Source of the DNA: Rhyzopertha dominica | Lineage: Eukaryota; Arthropoda; Insecta; Coleoptera; Bostrichidae | Direction: 5' to 3' | Length of the DNA stretch: 64,000 bases | Assembly: GCA_025024175.1 (NCBI GenBank) | Contig: QCXZ01000003.1 | Span: 38,960,257 to 39,024,256 of the forward strand | In this document: positions 47,669 to 60,884 of the stretch, piece by piece | Numbering within the stretch: the stretch's first letter is position 1 | Layout of the letters: every line of letters starts with the position of its first letter | Notes under the pieces: model-generated | What the model saw: the letters and a program-made list of their open reading frames with translations, nothing else | Told to the model about the DNA's origin: nothing | Databases searched by the model: none | Position numbers and translations under genes: made by a program

Positions 47669-47727
47669 GAAGAAAAGAGTGCTCTTAATAGAATAAAAAG
47701 GTCGAATAGCCCCAAATATAAAAAGTA

Positions 47728-50700
47728 TTATTAATCTTAATATTATGTGATCCTTCTGCAGTATTATTATTATTATTATTATTATGTTAACCGTGCTTCC
47801 AGTAATAACCATGGTAACCACACTAGAGTGTAATATTATATCGCACGTTATTATTAACTTTTACTCATTGCGAATAGTATCGCTTGTCCCTGGAGCAATA
47901 CGAAATATCTATCTGAAATATCTGAAATGAGTTCCGCATCGCTTGTTCGCGCTGATGTATGTTACTTGGACAGTTAATTTTCTAATTCCACCACTTTGAT
48001 GCTACCCAAGGAACTTGTCTTCAAATTGACAACGGTAGATCGTTTTCTTTTTTGGATTTTTTTTTGTGAGCAGAAAGCAGCGTATAGCAGCCAATAGACA
48101 ATAATGTTACCGGTACTCCAAAAGATAAGGCCGCTGTTACGTGGTGTGTTTTCAGATAAAAGCCACATTCACGCTATTTACTATTGCACGAGTATGTATA
48201 GAGGTTCAAAGTGCAGTGATTGTGTGCTACGCAAATGATAGATATCAGCATGAAATTTGCATGTAAACATACCAGGCTGTTTACGACCTGATTCTCTTTG
48301 TAAGTACTGCAATATCTGATTAGGTTTCTTTTGCGAAAACGGAAGCTTGCATTTAAAGCTCGGAATAATAGGAATCTAGACTATTGATTATTGATTACGT
48401 ATGATTTTCACATAATAATATAAAAGATTAAGAACGGCTAAGGTAATTTGTCTTCGAATGGTACAACCCTTACGCATGTGATATTTTTTTGCACGATCTC
48501 AAAAGGCAGCGAAGTTATTCATATCTATTTTTATGTGATGTCAAAAATGATATTTTTAAGTCTGCGAAGCAGATTTTTTAATAATTATCGAAATTGACAA
48601 TTCTAAAACCAGTAGCTATAGTTTTATTTATTAACAACTGGTAGTTCTCAAATTTTACGACGCGTTGTTGCATTTGCAAGAATTTAAGTAAGCAAAATGT
48701 GTAAAATGAGCGATTCGTTTTTAGATTCAGATATAGAAGGGTGGAGTGTTGCTCGTTCCACACCAAAACCCGACAAATCAAAGGAGTATAGTGAAACAAA
48801 ACTGTAATTATATTGTTTTATTATGATTAAAAGTGTTAGTTTTTTTGGTGAGCGGATACAAAATTGCGAGACAAAAAACTCACTTTTAATCGGAATGAAA
48901 CATGCTATTTTTTCTCCAAATGAAATCCCCTATTTAGTACTAATTTCAACGAAATTATCTATACCACATTGGGATAATAAAACAAAGTAGGTATAATGGG
49001 TAACTGTGTATTTAGTATCAGAGTGTATAGACAATAATAATTATTGTAAATGTTGTTGAATAAGCTTTTCTAAATTACCAATTTTTAATTTAAATCAACA
49101 CTTTTAATCCAACAACCTTAGCTCCTAAGATTAAAAGTGCATACTTTTGTTGGTAAGAGTTTAATTTTAATAGTAAGGAAAACGTTAGCGCCATAGAGAC
49201 TCCTGGGAGTAAAAAATGTCCCACCAACACCTTAGTAAGGAAGTTATGGTGGCGTACTTGGCCAAGTGAAGCGAAAAATTAAAAAGGCCAGAGTATTTGA
49301 TGTTAAAAGGCACAATTGTTGTTCATGAATCGCTCGATATTTCCAAATTTTTAACATCGACGGAAAAATGTTGGTTATAAACAAAAAAAGGCTGGTGCAA
49401 TATTTAATTCTTAAAGTAAATTTAGGTACCTTACATCTTACATGTAATTAAAATATGAACATATGAAATATGAACTTGTTATATTTTAGGTATAGCAATG
49501 ATATTAGGAGTATCTAGAAGGGAAGCATTATTCTACAATACGAGAATTCAAGGTATTGGCGATCAATTTACATTTACTGTTGTTGAAATTCCGCAAAAAT
49601 AAATATTTAGCGAATACCTATTTACCGTTACAAATAGGGGGAACGTAAACATAAATTATTTCGAATTTACTGCAATTATATTAACTTTCGATCACTCGCA
49701 AATCTTGTATGTATTTTTGAATTTACTACAAATTGTGACAAGAAGAGATGAAAACTGACCGTCAAAGATAACCGAATATTTACGAAATCCTACAAATTAA
49801 ACAGGTCATTTGTTTCGCCGTACTTCAGCCACCCTTCTAGCGTGTGATTGGTGTGGATGTGTTCTAGTTAAAAAGGTATAAGGGAATAAAAATCCTCCAA
49901 CGTCACCGAAAGCTACGTCAAAAATTCCATTCAAAAGAAACTGCAGTATGCAAAAAAAAATCTTCACGGTAATGACAAAACTTCATGCATGCAAGATTTC
50001 TGAATCATGCGCTGTCATTGTTTGCTACTGAAGCTTCAGCTGCACGAGATTCGATAACTGGTTTAACTTAATATAACTGACATATAACTCGAAAATACAT
50101 GTATTCTTCAAATTTTGTAAATAATTGTTTTAAGTGCACTTTTAAATTCTATATCAATAAATAAGTTTAAAATTTTATATTTCATTTAATTCAACTTGTG
50201 TGGACTTTCTCAAAAATATTTTTTTAAGTAGAATATGAATCCGCGTATGATAAACCATTTTTTATTTTTTCCAAATTGCTCAGTTAATTCTTAAAAATAG
50301 CAGTTTGAAATTTAAATATGTGACGTCATGGGTCCGCTGCTCGTGTTTGGTGCAGATTATGTGATGTTGCTGTTCGGGTAAGTGTTCCAGAGTTGTAGTA
50401 CCTTAAAAATAAAGTACGTGTATACTGTATATCAACAGGTATGTGTGTATGTACGTTTAGGCATTTGGTATTTCAAATATATAATAATATTAACCACCGT
50501 CTAGTTTTAACAACTTCAGACCTTATGTAGTCCAAATTGTTTATATAGGTTTTCGCTACGCTTACGATCCCTTTACGTACGCTTGCTCCAATTGCACAAT
50601 ACAAATTTTCTGAAGATACAAAGAAAAATAAAAATATAACCTCACAAAACGTAAACAAAGCCTTAGCGTGAGCTTAATAGATGTCCAACAAATGGTAAAA

Positions 50701-51481
50701 CGCATCCTCTGCCATAGCCCCCACTTCTTGCGAGCCCCATGATGTAGTGAGCAAAATGCAAATTGCCAAGAAAACATTTAAAGCTAAAAATAATACTCTA
50801 AAACATTATTTTTTTTTTACTGGTGGCATCGTTATCCACTTGACAAAGTCTGATAAGTATTATAATGATGACTTTCGGTTGAGGGCAAAGACCACATAAA
50901 AATTCCTTCTTTCGATGTCAAAAATATGCATTCAATGGGTTATGTACTTGCCGTTCTAGAACGGTAAGTAAATTACAGCTTTATTAGCCTTAGGAGTCGT
51001 AGAAACAAACCTGGTAAGTGAAAAAAAATAAGCTTGGCCGCGCAAAAATTTATTACTCTAACTACCCGAAACAGCAGCATACTGTATTGTGTTTAAACTT
51101 TGAAGCGAATTGATTTTATTGCTGCAGGCTTTTACAGATGATTGACTTCTAAAAGAGCATCGCCATTGAATGTTTTATTATTCTTTTGAATATATCCAAA
51201 ATTTATAGATCATTTCTTCCTATCGTAAGCTGTAAAAGTAACACTGCTATTACATTGTAACAAAACTGAAAACTCCTGTGCGTTTAATACTTTCAAGCGT
51301 TACTGTTAACCTACAATGGAAACTTGCATAGTAAGCTCTAAGGAACCTGGGAAAACGTGTTGTGATATAAGATATTTTTTGTATGTAACATTGCGTAAAA
51401 AATACACGTTTACCAAAAACAAGGGTGTTAATTTAAATTATTTGAAATCAGGTTCATTTCTATTTAAACACTGAACTTATA
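47728..51481. other. Unassigned AT-rich sequence
   Basis: Contains an (ATT)n run at about 47760-47784. A short frame with ATG near 48705 (MSDSFLDSDIEGW) and one at 50328 followed by a GTAAGT donor (about 50379) were noted but have no family match. No bounded elements seen. Confidence 0.35.
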
Positions 51482-52620
51482 AAAAAAATTTGTGCACTTA
51501 TTTTACTATTTATAAAATTTTCTGTAAAAATATTTTTTATAATTGTTGTTTTATAAAAAGGTCGTAACATAGCTATTTAAACTATTATTTAAAATAAAAC
51601 TTTTAAAAATAAAACTTAATAAAATAGAACTCTTAAAATTAAACTTTTAAAATCACGTTCCATTTTTTACTCTTAATGATACAGAGATGGCGTTCGAAAA
51701 TGATATCTGCACCGCGGCTAAAATAAAAACCGAATAGGAAGCAATCTGTGAAACAGAACCAGAGCTGCATCTGCGCCATCAACTATGGTGTTGCTTATTA
51801 AAAACAGTATAGCTTTTAGATAACGATAAAAGAAACGTTCGATTATTGCAAAATATTTAATGATGCTTGCTAATAACAAGTTAATACTACGAAAGCACTG
51901 ACATGATGAGTTGTAGCTAACAAAAATTGCAAGTTCATAATCTGCAGCTAAAAAATATTTAAGTTTAAAACTTGCAGCTAGAAGCTTCCATATAATGCCC
52001 GCCTCCATGTTTTAAAATTTGCCTATCAACTGATATGTGATAGATGGACGGGGTGTGTTACATGTCCTTAACGTGAATCAGGCAAAGGGTCCAAGTCGTT
52101 ACGTCACCAGAGGAGGGCTGCATGATTTGTACCAGAGGATGCTCACAAGTTCTTTAAGCTGCATATTCACGATAGATGCATACGTCGTCGTGGAAACTTG
52201 CACCAGTGGTGGCTTTGTTAAGTGAATGGGAAAGGGGGAGGGGGTGCTCTCCAGAGGGCCTGGTTTCAATCACACGGGCGGNCTAGGTTGTTACGGCACT
52301 CGCAGGCTTCAGTTTTTGTTTTAGCTGTGGTGCACAAATCAGTTTGGAACGCCATCTCTGTTTCATTTGGAGTACAAAAATGAAACGCGATTTGTAAAAG
52401 TTTAATTTTTAGAAGTTTTTCCTTAAGCCTTTAAAGTTTAATTTTTAATAGTTTTATAAGCATTATTTTTAAAAGTTTAATTTTCAGGTATTATTTTTTA
52501 AAGTTTGTTTAAAGGTTTTATTTTAGGTATATGGTTTTTAGTGATTTTTTGACTTTTATAGAAAAAAAGTTATAAGTAGTAAATTATTTAATATATGCAC
52601 AAAAATTTTGTTATTTACGC
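51482..52620. mobile_element. Fold-back element with 250-300 bp arms
   Basis: Left arm 51482-51734 and right arm 52308-52620 are inverted repeats, for example TGCACCGCGGCTAAAATAAA against its near-complement, and CAGAGATGGCGTTC against GAACGCCATCTCTG. Outer parts consist of short AAATTAAACTTTT-like units. The 570-bp centre is less AT-rich and holds no recognisable gene; the 96-residue minus frame 51718-52008 has no motif. Confidence 0.65.
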
Positions 52621-54835
52621 TTACGTAATCATTTTTTTCCGAAACGGCGCTTCATACAAACCTATCTCGTTTTCAAGCTTATTTATTAAGTGAATAGAAA
52701 ATACGTAAATTAAAAATGCATCCCTTTGTGTAAATAGTTAATTAAAGTATTTTCATGAAAAGCGGCAATTTTTATAAATTTTATTATTAAATATAAAAAA
52801 ACATAATAAGGCTGGAAAACTGATCTTATTTTCTAAACCTTAAACGTGCCTAAACGTATAACAAGTATTATTATCATCATCATCAACATCATCATCATTG
52901 TTTTTTGTGAGTAAGTGAATTATTAATGATACTTCCTATATCCCGTTGCTAGCTTATGTGTTTACATCCTTGACATGATCATGTGCAGAAAAACTTCCTT
53001 TCTTTCCATAAGTTCTTTACAACCTTAATAGATCTACCGCTGGCGCATTTTCTGCTTCAGGTGATTTATTGTCCTTTTATGTGTTAATGGCCCCATCTGA
53101 TCGTGATTTGATCTTGTTCAGTTACTGTAATTTGTGCTATAATTTTTATTATATCTCCCAAAGAGCTTTTTTATGTTTGTTTAGTTCTGTTTTGCACCTA
53201 GCAAAATTTTCTTAAGTACAGTTTGTGTGAACTATGCGAAAGTTGGTTTACTCCTTTCTTCTTTTTTGTTTATTTTGGATATAAACTGTTTTTATATCTA
53301 AATTTGCACAAGTACTGAAAATCAAATGCAACTGCTTTATATGCCTTAATTACATGGTACCATTATGTATTGTTCCAAAAACCGTAACGTAATTTATTAG
53401 AAACTAGGAATCTCATTTTTTTCAAGAGCAAACGTCACCTAGCATATCAAAAACAAAATATGTTGCGTTCCAAAGGTTGGCACTTATATTAGCATATCAT
53501 ACTCCTAAGTTAGAGGCTCTCAGAACAGTCGAGTTTGATTATATAAGATATTATTGTTTCACAAGAGGTGTCTCTCACTTTTAATAACTACACTTCGTAT
53601 TGTAGATTAAATTATTATCTAATACGTGTTGTAACAATTACACACTTTAGAAAAGTTGTTTTCAATTATACATATTTTGTTTACTCCACTTAGTTTTCAA
53701 ACTTGTGAACAGCTTAAGTGTAGCTAAGAGCCCCTGAGAGTAAACATTATTTATTCTACCTAACGTATACCTACGTTCCTTTTGCATCCTCTCGTTTATT
53801 TTCCTTGTCTCCAGCTTGTCTCACTGAGCTGGCTTTCAGGGGAGCTTTTAGTAATAGCTTGTGACATCATCCTAAAAGGAGGTACGGGCATTGTCCGCCG
53901 TTTCATAAAACATATATATGAGGTAAGCTAAATTACCACCTAAATGAAACAAAAAACATTATTATGTAATGTTTACATGTTTACAACATACATCATTGCA
54001 TATTACTATGTCATTTAAAGTTATACCTACTTCTATGTGTGTCAGTAAAAGGATGAATATGAATAGAATGAAAAAATACAAGAGTTCTGAAATAATTTTG
54101 ATTCGTATACACTAGGTTGCAATGCATAGTAAATGCAGTGAAATGGCAATTTCTTAGTTATACAAAGCGGCCCTACCAAAGAGCGAACGGAGCGGCCGCT
54201 CTTGGCATAAAATTTTACTCCAATGCTTGCAAATTTCAGGAGCCAAGGATATTTTGTAGAGTTTTATGAAAACAGACACTTTCGGCGATATTGAGCGTTA
54301 TATTATTTTTACGTTACAATTAGACGGATGAATATCATACGTGAAAGGACTTGACGCAAAATGCTGGGGTTTACAACATGTATTCTTTAGTGTAACTAGA
54401 GATAACTAAACCAGCAGCTTAATAAATCACTACAATTCTAGGTATTACTTCACAACCAGGTTCTTCTTATTCTGGGTTGTGACAATGTTCATTATCCTTC
54501 GAATCTCTTTTCCTGCGGCAAAACAATTATTGCATTATTTTTATCAGTTATACCTACCTGCTTCTAGTTTAAATTTATAAAGCTTTCAGTGTAAGGACCT
54601 GAAGCTAAACTAAAAGGCCGTAAAATATTATTTTTATGCTAAACAGAGATCAGTTAAAAGATGGTATATTATAGCTCGATACCGAAGAACATTAGTGGTG
54701 CTGAACAAAAATAAAAGTGTTCGCCGTCCTTAAGGATAAGTAGTAGTTATTCTCCGCCAACAGTCAAATTTTAGTAATTTTATTAATAGGTAATGTTGAT
54801 TTATTGTGTAAAATATGTGCAAAATGTTGCATGTT
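52621..54835. other. Unassigned sequence
   Basis: A short (ATC)n-like run lies at 52867-52898. No gene or bounded repeat recognised. Confidence 0.4.
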
Positions 54836-54916
54836 GAAAAAGTGGGGAGGCATAGCTATGAGGGGCGCCATGTGAGATGCCGCACCGGGCCTCCCAAGGA
54901 GTTAGTCCGCCACTGA
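54836..54916. mobile_element. Single hAT-like end
   Basis: The sequence ends ...CTCCCAAGGAGTTAGTCCGCCACTG. Read inverted this starts CAGTGGCGGACTAAC, resembling the TIR of the element at 26598. G/C-rich subterminal GGGGCGCC is present. The other end was not found. Confidence 0.4.
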
Positions 54917-55257
54917 TATTAGGGTCAAGCAAGGAGGGCGCCAGAATTGGATTTCGCGCCTTCCTAAAACTCGCTTTGGCTGTCTAGATAAAGAATTATA
55001 CCACGCTTAACACAAAAAGCACAAGCTATGTTGATAGTGTCAAATACTTTCTAGATCGGGTACATACATGTAGACTAATCAAGTTGCATTAGTGACTTTT
55101 GTTCGACGAATCCAGTTCAAATAACTCTAAACCTCTGCACACATTAGTAAAATTAGTAAAAACTGAGTATAAGCCAAGATGTTCATTTTTTTAAGAATCA
55201 GGGTTTCATTTCCATGCAGTGCATAGTGCAAGAATAAGTTTTTGTAGTTTCTCTGCC

Positions 55258-55315
<58 letters not shown>
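55258..55315. repeat. (TTA)n microsatellite
   Basis: Uninterrupted ATT/TTA trinucleotide run. Confidence 0.95.
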
Positions 55316-55316
<1 letters not shown>

Positions 55317-56936
55317 GTTTCTCTAACTCGTTCTTTTAATCTGAACTACTTGTTCGGATTCCGAAATGGCTTAAGTAATTGTTTCTTTCAAACCGGTATT
55401 GTCTGTTAAATTCAGTTTTTATTATGTATTGCTCACTTTAGTTTCAACTCACTACATATAAAACAAAATCCTCTGCCGCGTCTGTCTGTCTGTGCCAGAA
55501 GTGTATTNAATTAAACGGTCGACATTTTGAGAATACGCTTTAACTATGTATTTCTTGTTCGGTTTTATTATTGTNATNCATTTATTNTATTTTTGTATGT
55601 TTCAACTGTTTTGTTTTCAGATTGCTTTCATTTTTCTTATTATTAAAATTGAATTAAANATTCCGTTTATAGTTGTTCCTTTATTTGTTTATTTGTAAAT
55701 AATATATTATAATACGGAATAAATTTGCAAAAAATCCACTTATAGGTTAAGTTAAGATAGTTAAGGTTTTGAAGACAATTTCTTTCAGGCCGTATGTTCT
55801 TGCGGCAGCATGGACATTGAAGTCTTGTTGCGCCTAAATTACAACAATGTCGGTCGTTTCGCTGTTGAATAACATATTATGTCGTGGCATTTTGCAACAG
55901 TAATTAAACAGTGATATTCGGAAACTTACATATATAATACTGAGCAAGTCAAGTTATGATTATATGACAGCTGCCTACTACGTAATATTGCACTTCAGTA
56001 CTTTCTAAGTGATGAGCCACTTCGTTTACAGTTAATGCATTTTATTCCAAAATAGTAGACATTAACTATGTTCTGAAGGTATACATTTTTATAACGAATT
56101 GAATGTAGTTTTAAAATTAGTCAGCTGTTTCTGAAAATATCGATCCACAAGAAAGTATAAAAAGAAACAGATTGTGAGGTGTGAGCGTACACAGCACCCT
56201 CTACTTCCGATATTAAAAATAAACACAGATTCTGATTTGCTCGTATTGAAAACCCTTATGTGTGAAGTTTGAATAAAATATCTGCAAGAGTTCACGTTTT
56301 ATTAAAAAAATAGCTTACATAAGAAAGCAAGATGGTAACTAAGATAAATTCACCTAAATCGGTCTAATTCCACCCAAAGGATCTGCCACTGCTCGGCGTC
56401 CCATTATTTTCCGGACACCCTGTACATAAGCCGAGCAATAACGCGCGCGTACTCCTGGAATAAACAGACTTTTGGAGTGAATGGAGGTGACGGCTGGAAG
56501 GTATTTGTTCTAGGTATAATATGATGTACTACCCGTGCGAAGCCGGAGTGGGTCGTTAGTCATTAACAGTTTTTTTTTTCGTTTACAAGTCAAGTCGTCA
56601 CTGTTTTGCTGTAGGTTATAATTTTCCGACGTTTAAATATGTCACAACTTAATTTCTGTTTTTTATTCATAGGCTAGATAGTCAGTAAATATCGCAGTTA
56701 TTGAAATTTAAATTAAGCACCAGGGTCATCAACGACTAAGCGGAACTATTCATAATATGAATAGGTTTTTAAAAATTTAAAGTCAATATTTGCAAATACG
56801 TTTCTCATCATGTCATTCAAATATGAAGGTAATAAACATAAATACCCATTACAAATTGACGATCATGAAATTACAGTAGATTTATAGGATTTCCTTACAT
56901 AGTCGCGTGAAGCCCATAAACCTTTATTATTATTAT
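55316..56936. other. Unassigned sequence with several Ns
   Basis: Ambiguous bases cluster at 55508-55660. No gene supported. Confidence 0.4.
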
Positions 56937-57786
56937 TACTTTCACATCCAACGGATGGGAAGTATTGCATCGCGAAAAAAATTTTCAAAATTTTTTATTT
57001 GCTCATTCGCTTTAAAATGATCGAAAACGCAAAAAAAACAAAATTTGAGCAAAAAAATTTCTTGTCTGTGTGTCTGTGGTTTTGTTTGTATACGCGGTAA
57101 CCTTCAAAAATCTTAATATATGAACTTGAAATTTGGCAAACGTATAAATTTCAACTACCCAAGCGACCTATTGTTTGTGGGGTAAGTACGGTATCGGGAA
57201 GGGGGCAAAACTGGGGGGTAACTACCCCTTTTTGCAAATTTTCATTTTTTTTCGTTTTAGTATGTGATTAGTAGTATAACTGCGAGTATTATTCATTCTT
57301 ATAAATTTTCGGTGCAGCAAACTGTTTAGAAGATATTAGCAAAAAAGCGTCACTTAAAGAAAACGGTTTTTCCTAAATATCTCCGAATATACTTAATATA
57401 TTAAAAAATGAAAATGCAACCAGATAGGAAATAAAATTTCCCACAAATGGTTTCTTAGAAAATTTATTCAAAATTTTGACATTTTCGAAATATTTCCAAA
57501 AAACCTATTTTGGTCCCTGCTCGTACGAGTTTTTAAAAATTTTTGTGTTATATATAAAATCAAATTTCTGATCAGAAAGCACTCTTGTAATTTTTTTGTT
57601 AAGTTAATAATTTTCGATTTATTTGGAAAAAACCGATTTCAAAATTTATATATTTTTGCTAATATCACGAGGACTTTGTCTTAGAAAAAATGTGTAGAGA
57701 GACAAAATGCTCAAAATCTGATTACTAATCGCATAGCATAAGAAATAAAAACGTAAATTTCATTTTGTCAATTGGATGTGGAAGTA
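56937..57786. mobile_element. Possible 850-bp DNA element
   Basis: TACTTTCACATCCAA (56937-56951) and the inverse TTGGATGTGGAAGTA (57772-57786) match 14 of 15 positions. The interior is A-rich with GTCTGTGTGTCTGTGG and no coding sequence. The target duplication is unclear. Confidence 0.4.
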
Positions 57787-58300
57787 TTGATTCAATTTGC
57801 AGCGGTTTTTTAAAATATTATAATTTTGACATATATCAGAGGTTAGAAAACCACCAGTAAAACCAGTATTTTTTACTAACCCTATATAGAGGCCGAGATT
57901 ATAATATAAAGTATACAATTTTGACAACGTCATCAAAAACATTCTTATAATTGATGTACATTCTTTTGCAGCAAATGATATACTTATCATGCAGTAGTTA
58001 TTTGCACATCTTTAGCAATACCTTCAATAAATTGTATAACCGCTTTAATTGTGCCACTCAAATATTTTACATTATCGGTACAGATATCAGTGCAGTTGTT
58101 TTGATTGCGAGAGCAAATATTTCAAATCCAATAGTACGTTTTGGTAGGAATTTGAATAACAGAAGATCATTCATTAATCCATTTTCGTGCTCATACCTCA
58201 CGATGACAATTAACATTGAGAGTCCAGTAATATTGGTAGATTCGTCCATAATGAAAATTATAATGATTGAAGGCACAAATTAAGTTAATCCTTCATATTG
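57787..58300 (-). pseudogene. hAT/ZBED-type transposase fragment
   Basis: The minus frame 58067-58276 reads FIMDESTNITGLSMLIVIVRY, then ENGLMNDLLLFKFL and a TIGFEIF segment. The DESTN-hydrophobic strand and the following EDLL-like turn are the first catalytic region (Asp) of hAT-family proteins related to ZBED5/GTF2I-repeat genes. The frame continues degenerately to lower coordinates. Only this part of the RNase H-like domain is recognisable. The plus-strand frame 57951-58283 is a shadow. Confidence 0.65.
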
Positions 58301-59520
58301 GCTGTAAAATCCCTGATGCACTAAGCTACGTCTCACTGGAAAGTAAGCTGTTAATTTTTTTTGCTTTTTTTTATCAAACATACATTTTAGCATCTTCATA
58401 CCATAAAGCAAGAACTTTATTAAAAAGGCACTTAAATATCCTGGAATCCTTCAGTGAACTCCACATTCTATGATCTATACAATACAATTGTGTGAACAAA
58501 GTTGAGTTTTTGCATTTATTTTGTGGATACGTTAAGTGTTGAAACCTGTTGGTACGGACTAGTGTCTTTTTTCAACCTCGAAGCATTAGCACCAAAACAT
58601 AAACTTGATTATTGCAGGAGTGCGATTTTTTTGTATTTGAAAATAATTATAATTGATATAACTTCGGTAGAAAAAGTTTTAAAAGAATGTCCAATACATT
58701 TAAGGTTATAAAGGGTGTATTTTTCAATGCTTAGCATGATGATTTCTGAAACTAGCGGATAGAAGGAATATTTGCAGTTTAGCGAGACTAATTTAACACA
58801 ACGTGTGGATTTTTGAAAAAATCATGGTTTATTGGATATTTCGAAAAAAAAACCCAGTTTTTCGCGGTATTTTTTTATTCCCGTGTAAATACAGAATTTG
58901 TATCAATTTATGTCCCCAATCATCTAATATTATTCAATTTTGCAAGTAAGCTGTCATACCACAGTTGGCTATGGCTTCGACCATTTTTGAATCTTCTCAA
59001 ATGATGTAAAACTTAATATGATTATTCAAAAAATATAAGAGTTATGGCCATTTTAATGTTTTATTCCGATTTTAATCTAGATAGCTATAAAAAATGAAAT
59101 ATTTTGGTCTTAAATTTTACAAAACAATACATTTGAAAACCTATTAATAAATCAATTGCATGTTATTTCTGGAACCAGGTATTTATTCATGTTTAAAAAC
59201 CAAAACAAGGCACATAATACCTAATTAATTACAAAAAATAAAAAAGACCACCATTATCATCATTGCATGTAATGCATCGTTTCAAAACAGAATATTCCTT
59301 TTTAACTAGAACGCCTACTGATTCAAACAGAAGCTTCTTCAACGGCTCCTCTAAATTCTTTCACTCTCAAAATTTTGGCAATTTGTTTTTGTTTCCCATA
59401 TATTAAATCTAAATTCGAAAGATTGAGTTGAGTTGAGTCATATACCAAAGTTGCGAAGAACCTTCCCTTATGTTACGGTAAAACAGAACTATGTATATGT
59501 CAGGACCTTAAGTACAAAAG
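58301..59520. other. Unassigned sequence
   Basis: May contain the decayed N-terminal part of the hAT-like transposase on the minus strand, but no motif could be confirmed. Confidence 0.3.
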
Positions 59521-60622
59521 TACGAGGGCGGTCCGATAAGTACTTCGCCTGCAAAAGAAAAACGAACATTTTGGAAAAGTGGCGATTTATTTCTCCTTTT
59601 AGCTCGATATACTTACTTGAGCCAGCGATGCTCCAGCTTCTTTAACCGTCTGAAAAATACGTTTTCTCGAGGTCTTCCTCCTTGGCGGCGATGACCTCAT
59701 TTGACTCAAAATTCTGCCCGGCGAGTGACTTTTCCAAGTTTGGAAACAAAAAAAAAGTCGAACGGGGCCAAATCTGGAGAATACGGTTGATGGAGCAATA
59801 GTTCGTATCCCAATTCGACCAATTTGGCCGTGGTGACGGCGGAGGTGTGAGCCACTGCGTTGTCATGGTGAAAGAGCACTTTTTTCTTCCCCAAATGAGG
59901 CCACATTTTCTGCAATTCGGCGTCGAATCGGCCCAATAATTCGGCATAGTAGAGGCCTGTGACCGTTTTGCCTTTCTCCAGGTAGTCGATGTATATCGTG
60001 AATCCCAGAAAATGGTGGCGATCACCTTTTCGGCCGATAGGACAGTCTTAGCTTTCTTGGGAGCACATTCTCCGGGTGAAGTCCACTGTTTTCGACTGTT
60101 CCTTGGCCTTTGGTGTGTACCAGTGGATCCATGTTTCGTCGACGGTCACGAAACGACGCAGAAACGGATTGTGCTTAAGCAGCGCCAAACAATGCTCTAA
60201 AGTTGTCTCACGGTTGCACTTCTTGTCTGATGCGAGCAAACGCGGCACTCATCGCGCCGACAGAATTTTGTCACGTTATCCTTCATGGTAGCCGTTTTAG
60301 GGACACCTGGGCGTGGGTCATAAAAAATCGACCTGCTACCATGTTTGAACTCGATAAACCAATTTCAAGCGCTCTTTGATTTCGCTGCGCGATTTACCTT
60401 CCAAAAACAAGAATCGAATCACCGACTAATTGCTTTTTTTCCATCTTTCTAAAATCCGCGGACACGCTCACTTCCATACGCGGTCAAAACCAAACTACAA
60501 GTCTGATTCGACTGAAATTTTAACAGTAGCCGTCTATGAGAATGTAGTACACGATAATTTGTCTTGCGATAGTGGACCATCGGGCGGTGAGGCTAAATAC
60601 TTATCGGACTCGATACGCAGTA
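59521..60622 (-). mobile_element. Mariner element (DD34D type), degenerate
   Basis: Starts TACGAGGGCGGTCCGATAAG. The other end, read inverted, is TACTGCG...GTCCGATAAGTATTTAGCC, an imperfect terminal repeat with small indels and TA at both ends. It encloses a mariner transposase on the minus strand. Length about 1.1 kb against about 1.3 kb for complete mariners. Confidence 0.85.
59640..60440 (-). pseudogene. Mariner transposase, frameshifted
   Basis: Catalytic blocks are visible in successive frames: RRFVTVDETWIHWYTP (first Asp; frame 60048-60248), KKVLFHHDNAVAHTSA (second Asp) and YSPDLAPFDFFF (third Asp; both in 59706-59936). This order and spacing is the DD34D signature of mariner. RSEIKERL near 60380-60400 is the N-terminal helix-turn-helix region. 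Stops and frameshifts occur near 60260-60340, 60030 and 59705. Confidence 0.85.
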
Positions 60623-60884
60623 CGGACACTTAGAACGCATGTTGGCAAATCCATAATTCTCATGTGTAGATTAAACTATAATGGAAAACGCTAACTACAA
60701 TAATTTTGAAAGGCCAAATACGTATTTCGGCAGATAAGATGTCTGGCTTGATTTAACCGGGGGATATTCTCCTCGCCAGATTTTTAGCGAAAATAAAATA
60801 TTCTGTAAAATTTTATAGAAAACCAGAGAATATCCAATTGCGCCAATTTGTCAAAACATCGATATTTCGATCAAAAACGTTCTT
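60623..60884. other. Unassigned spacer
   Basis: No feature seen between the mariner and the satellite-like block. Confidence 0.4.

Larger units (their letters stand above)
44713..47727. mobile_element. Head-to-head inverted Penelope-like dimer
   Basis: Sequence from 44713 inward and from 47727 inward is inverted-complementary over about 0.9 kb per arm once two insertions are removed. The turn is at about 46079-46112. Each arm carries GIY-YIG endonuclease sequence near the centre and a hammerhead-like region at the outer end. The left arm is interrupted by a hAT element (44803-45553) and the right arm by a piggyBac-type element (46673-47594). An (AT)n tract lies in the left arm (45860-45887). 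Confidence 0.75.
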
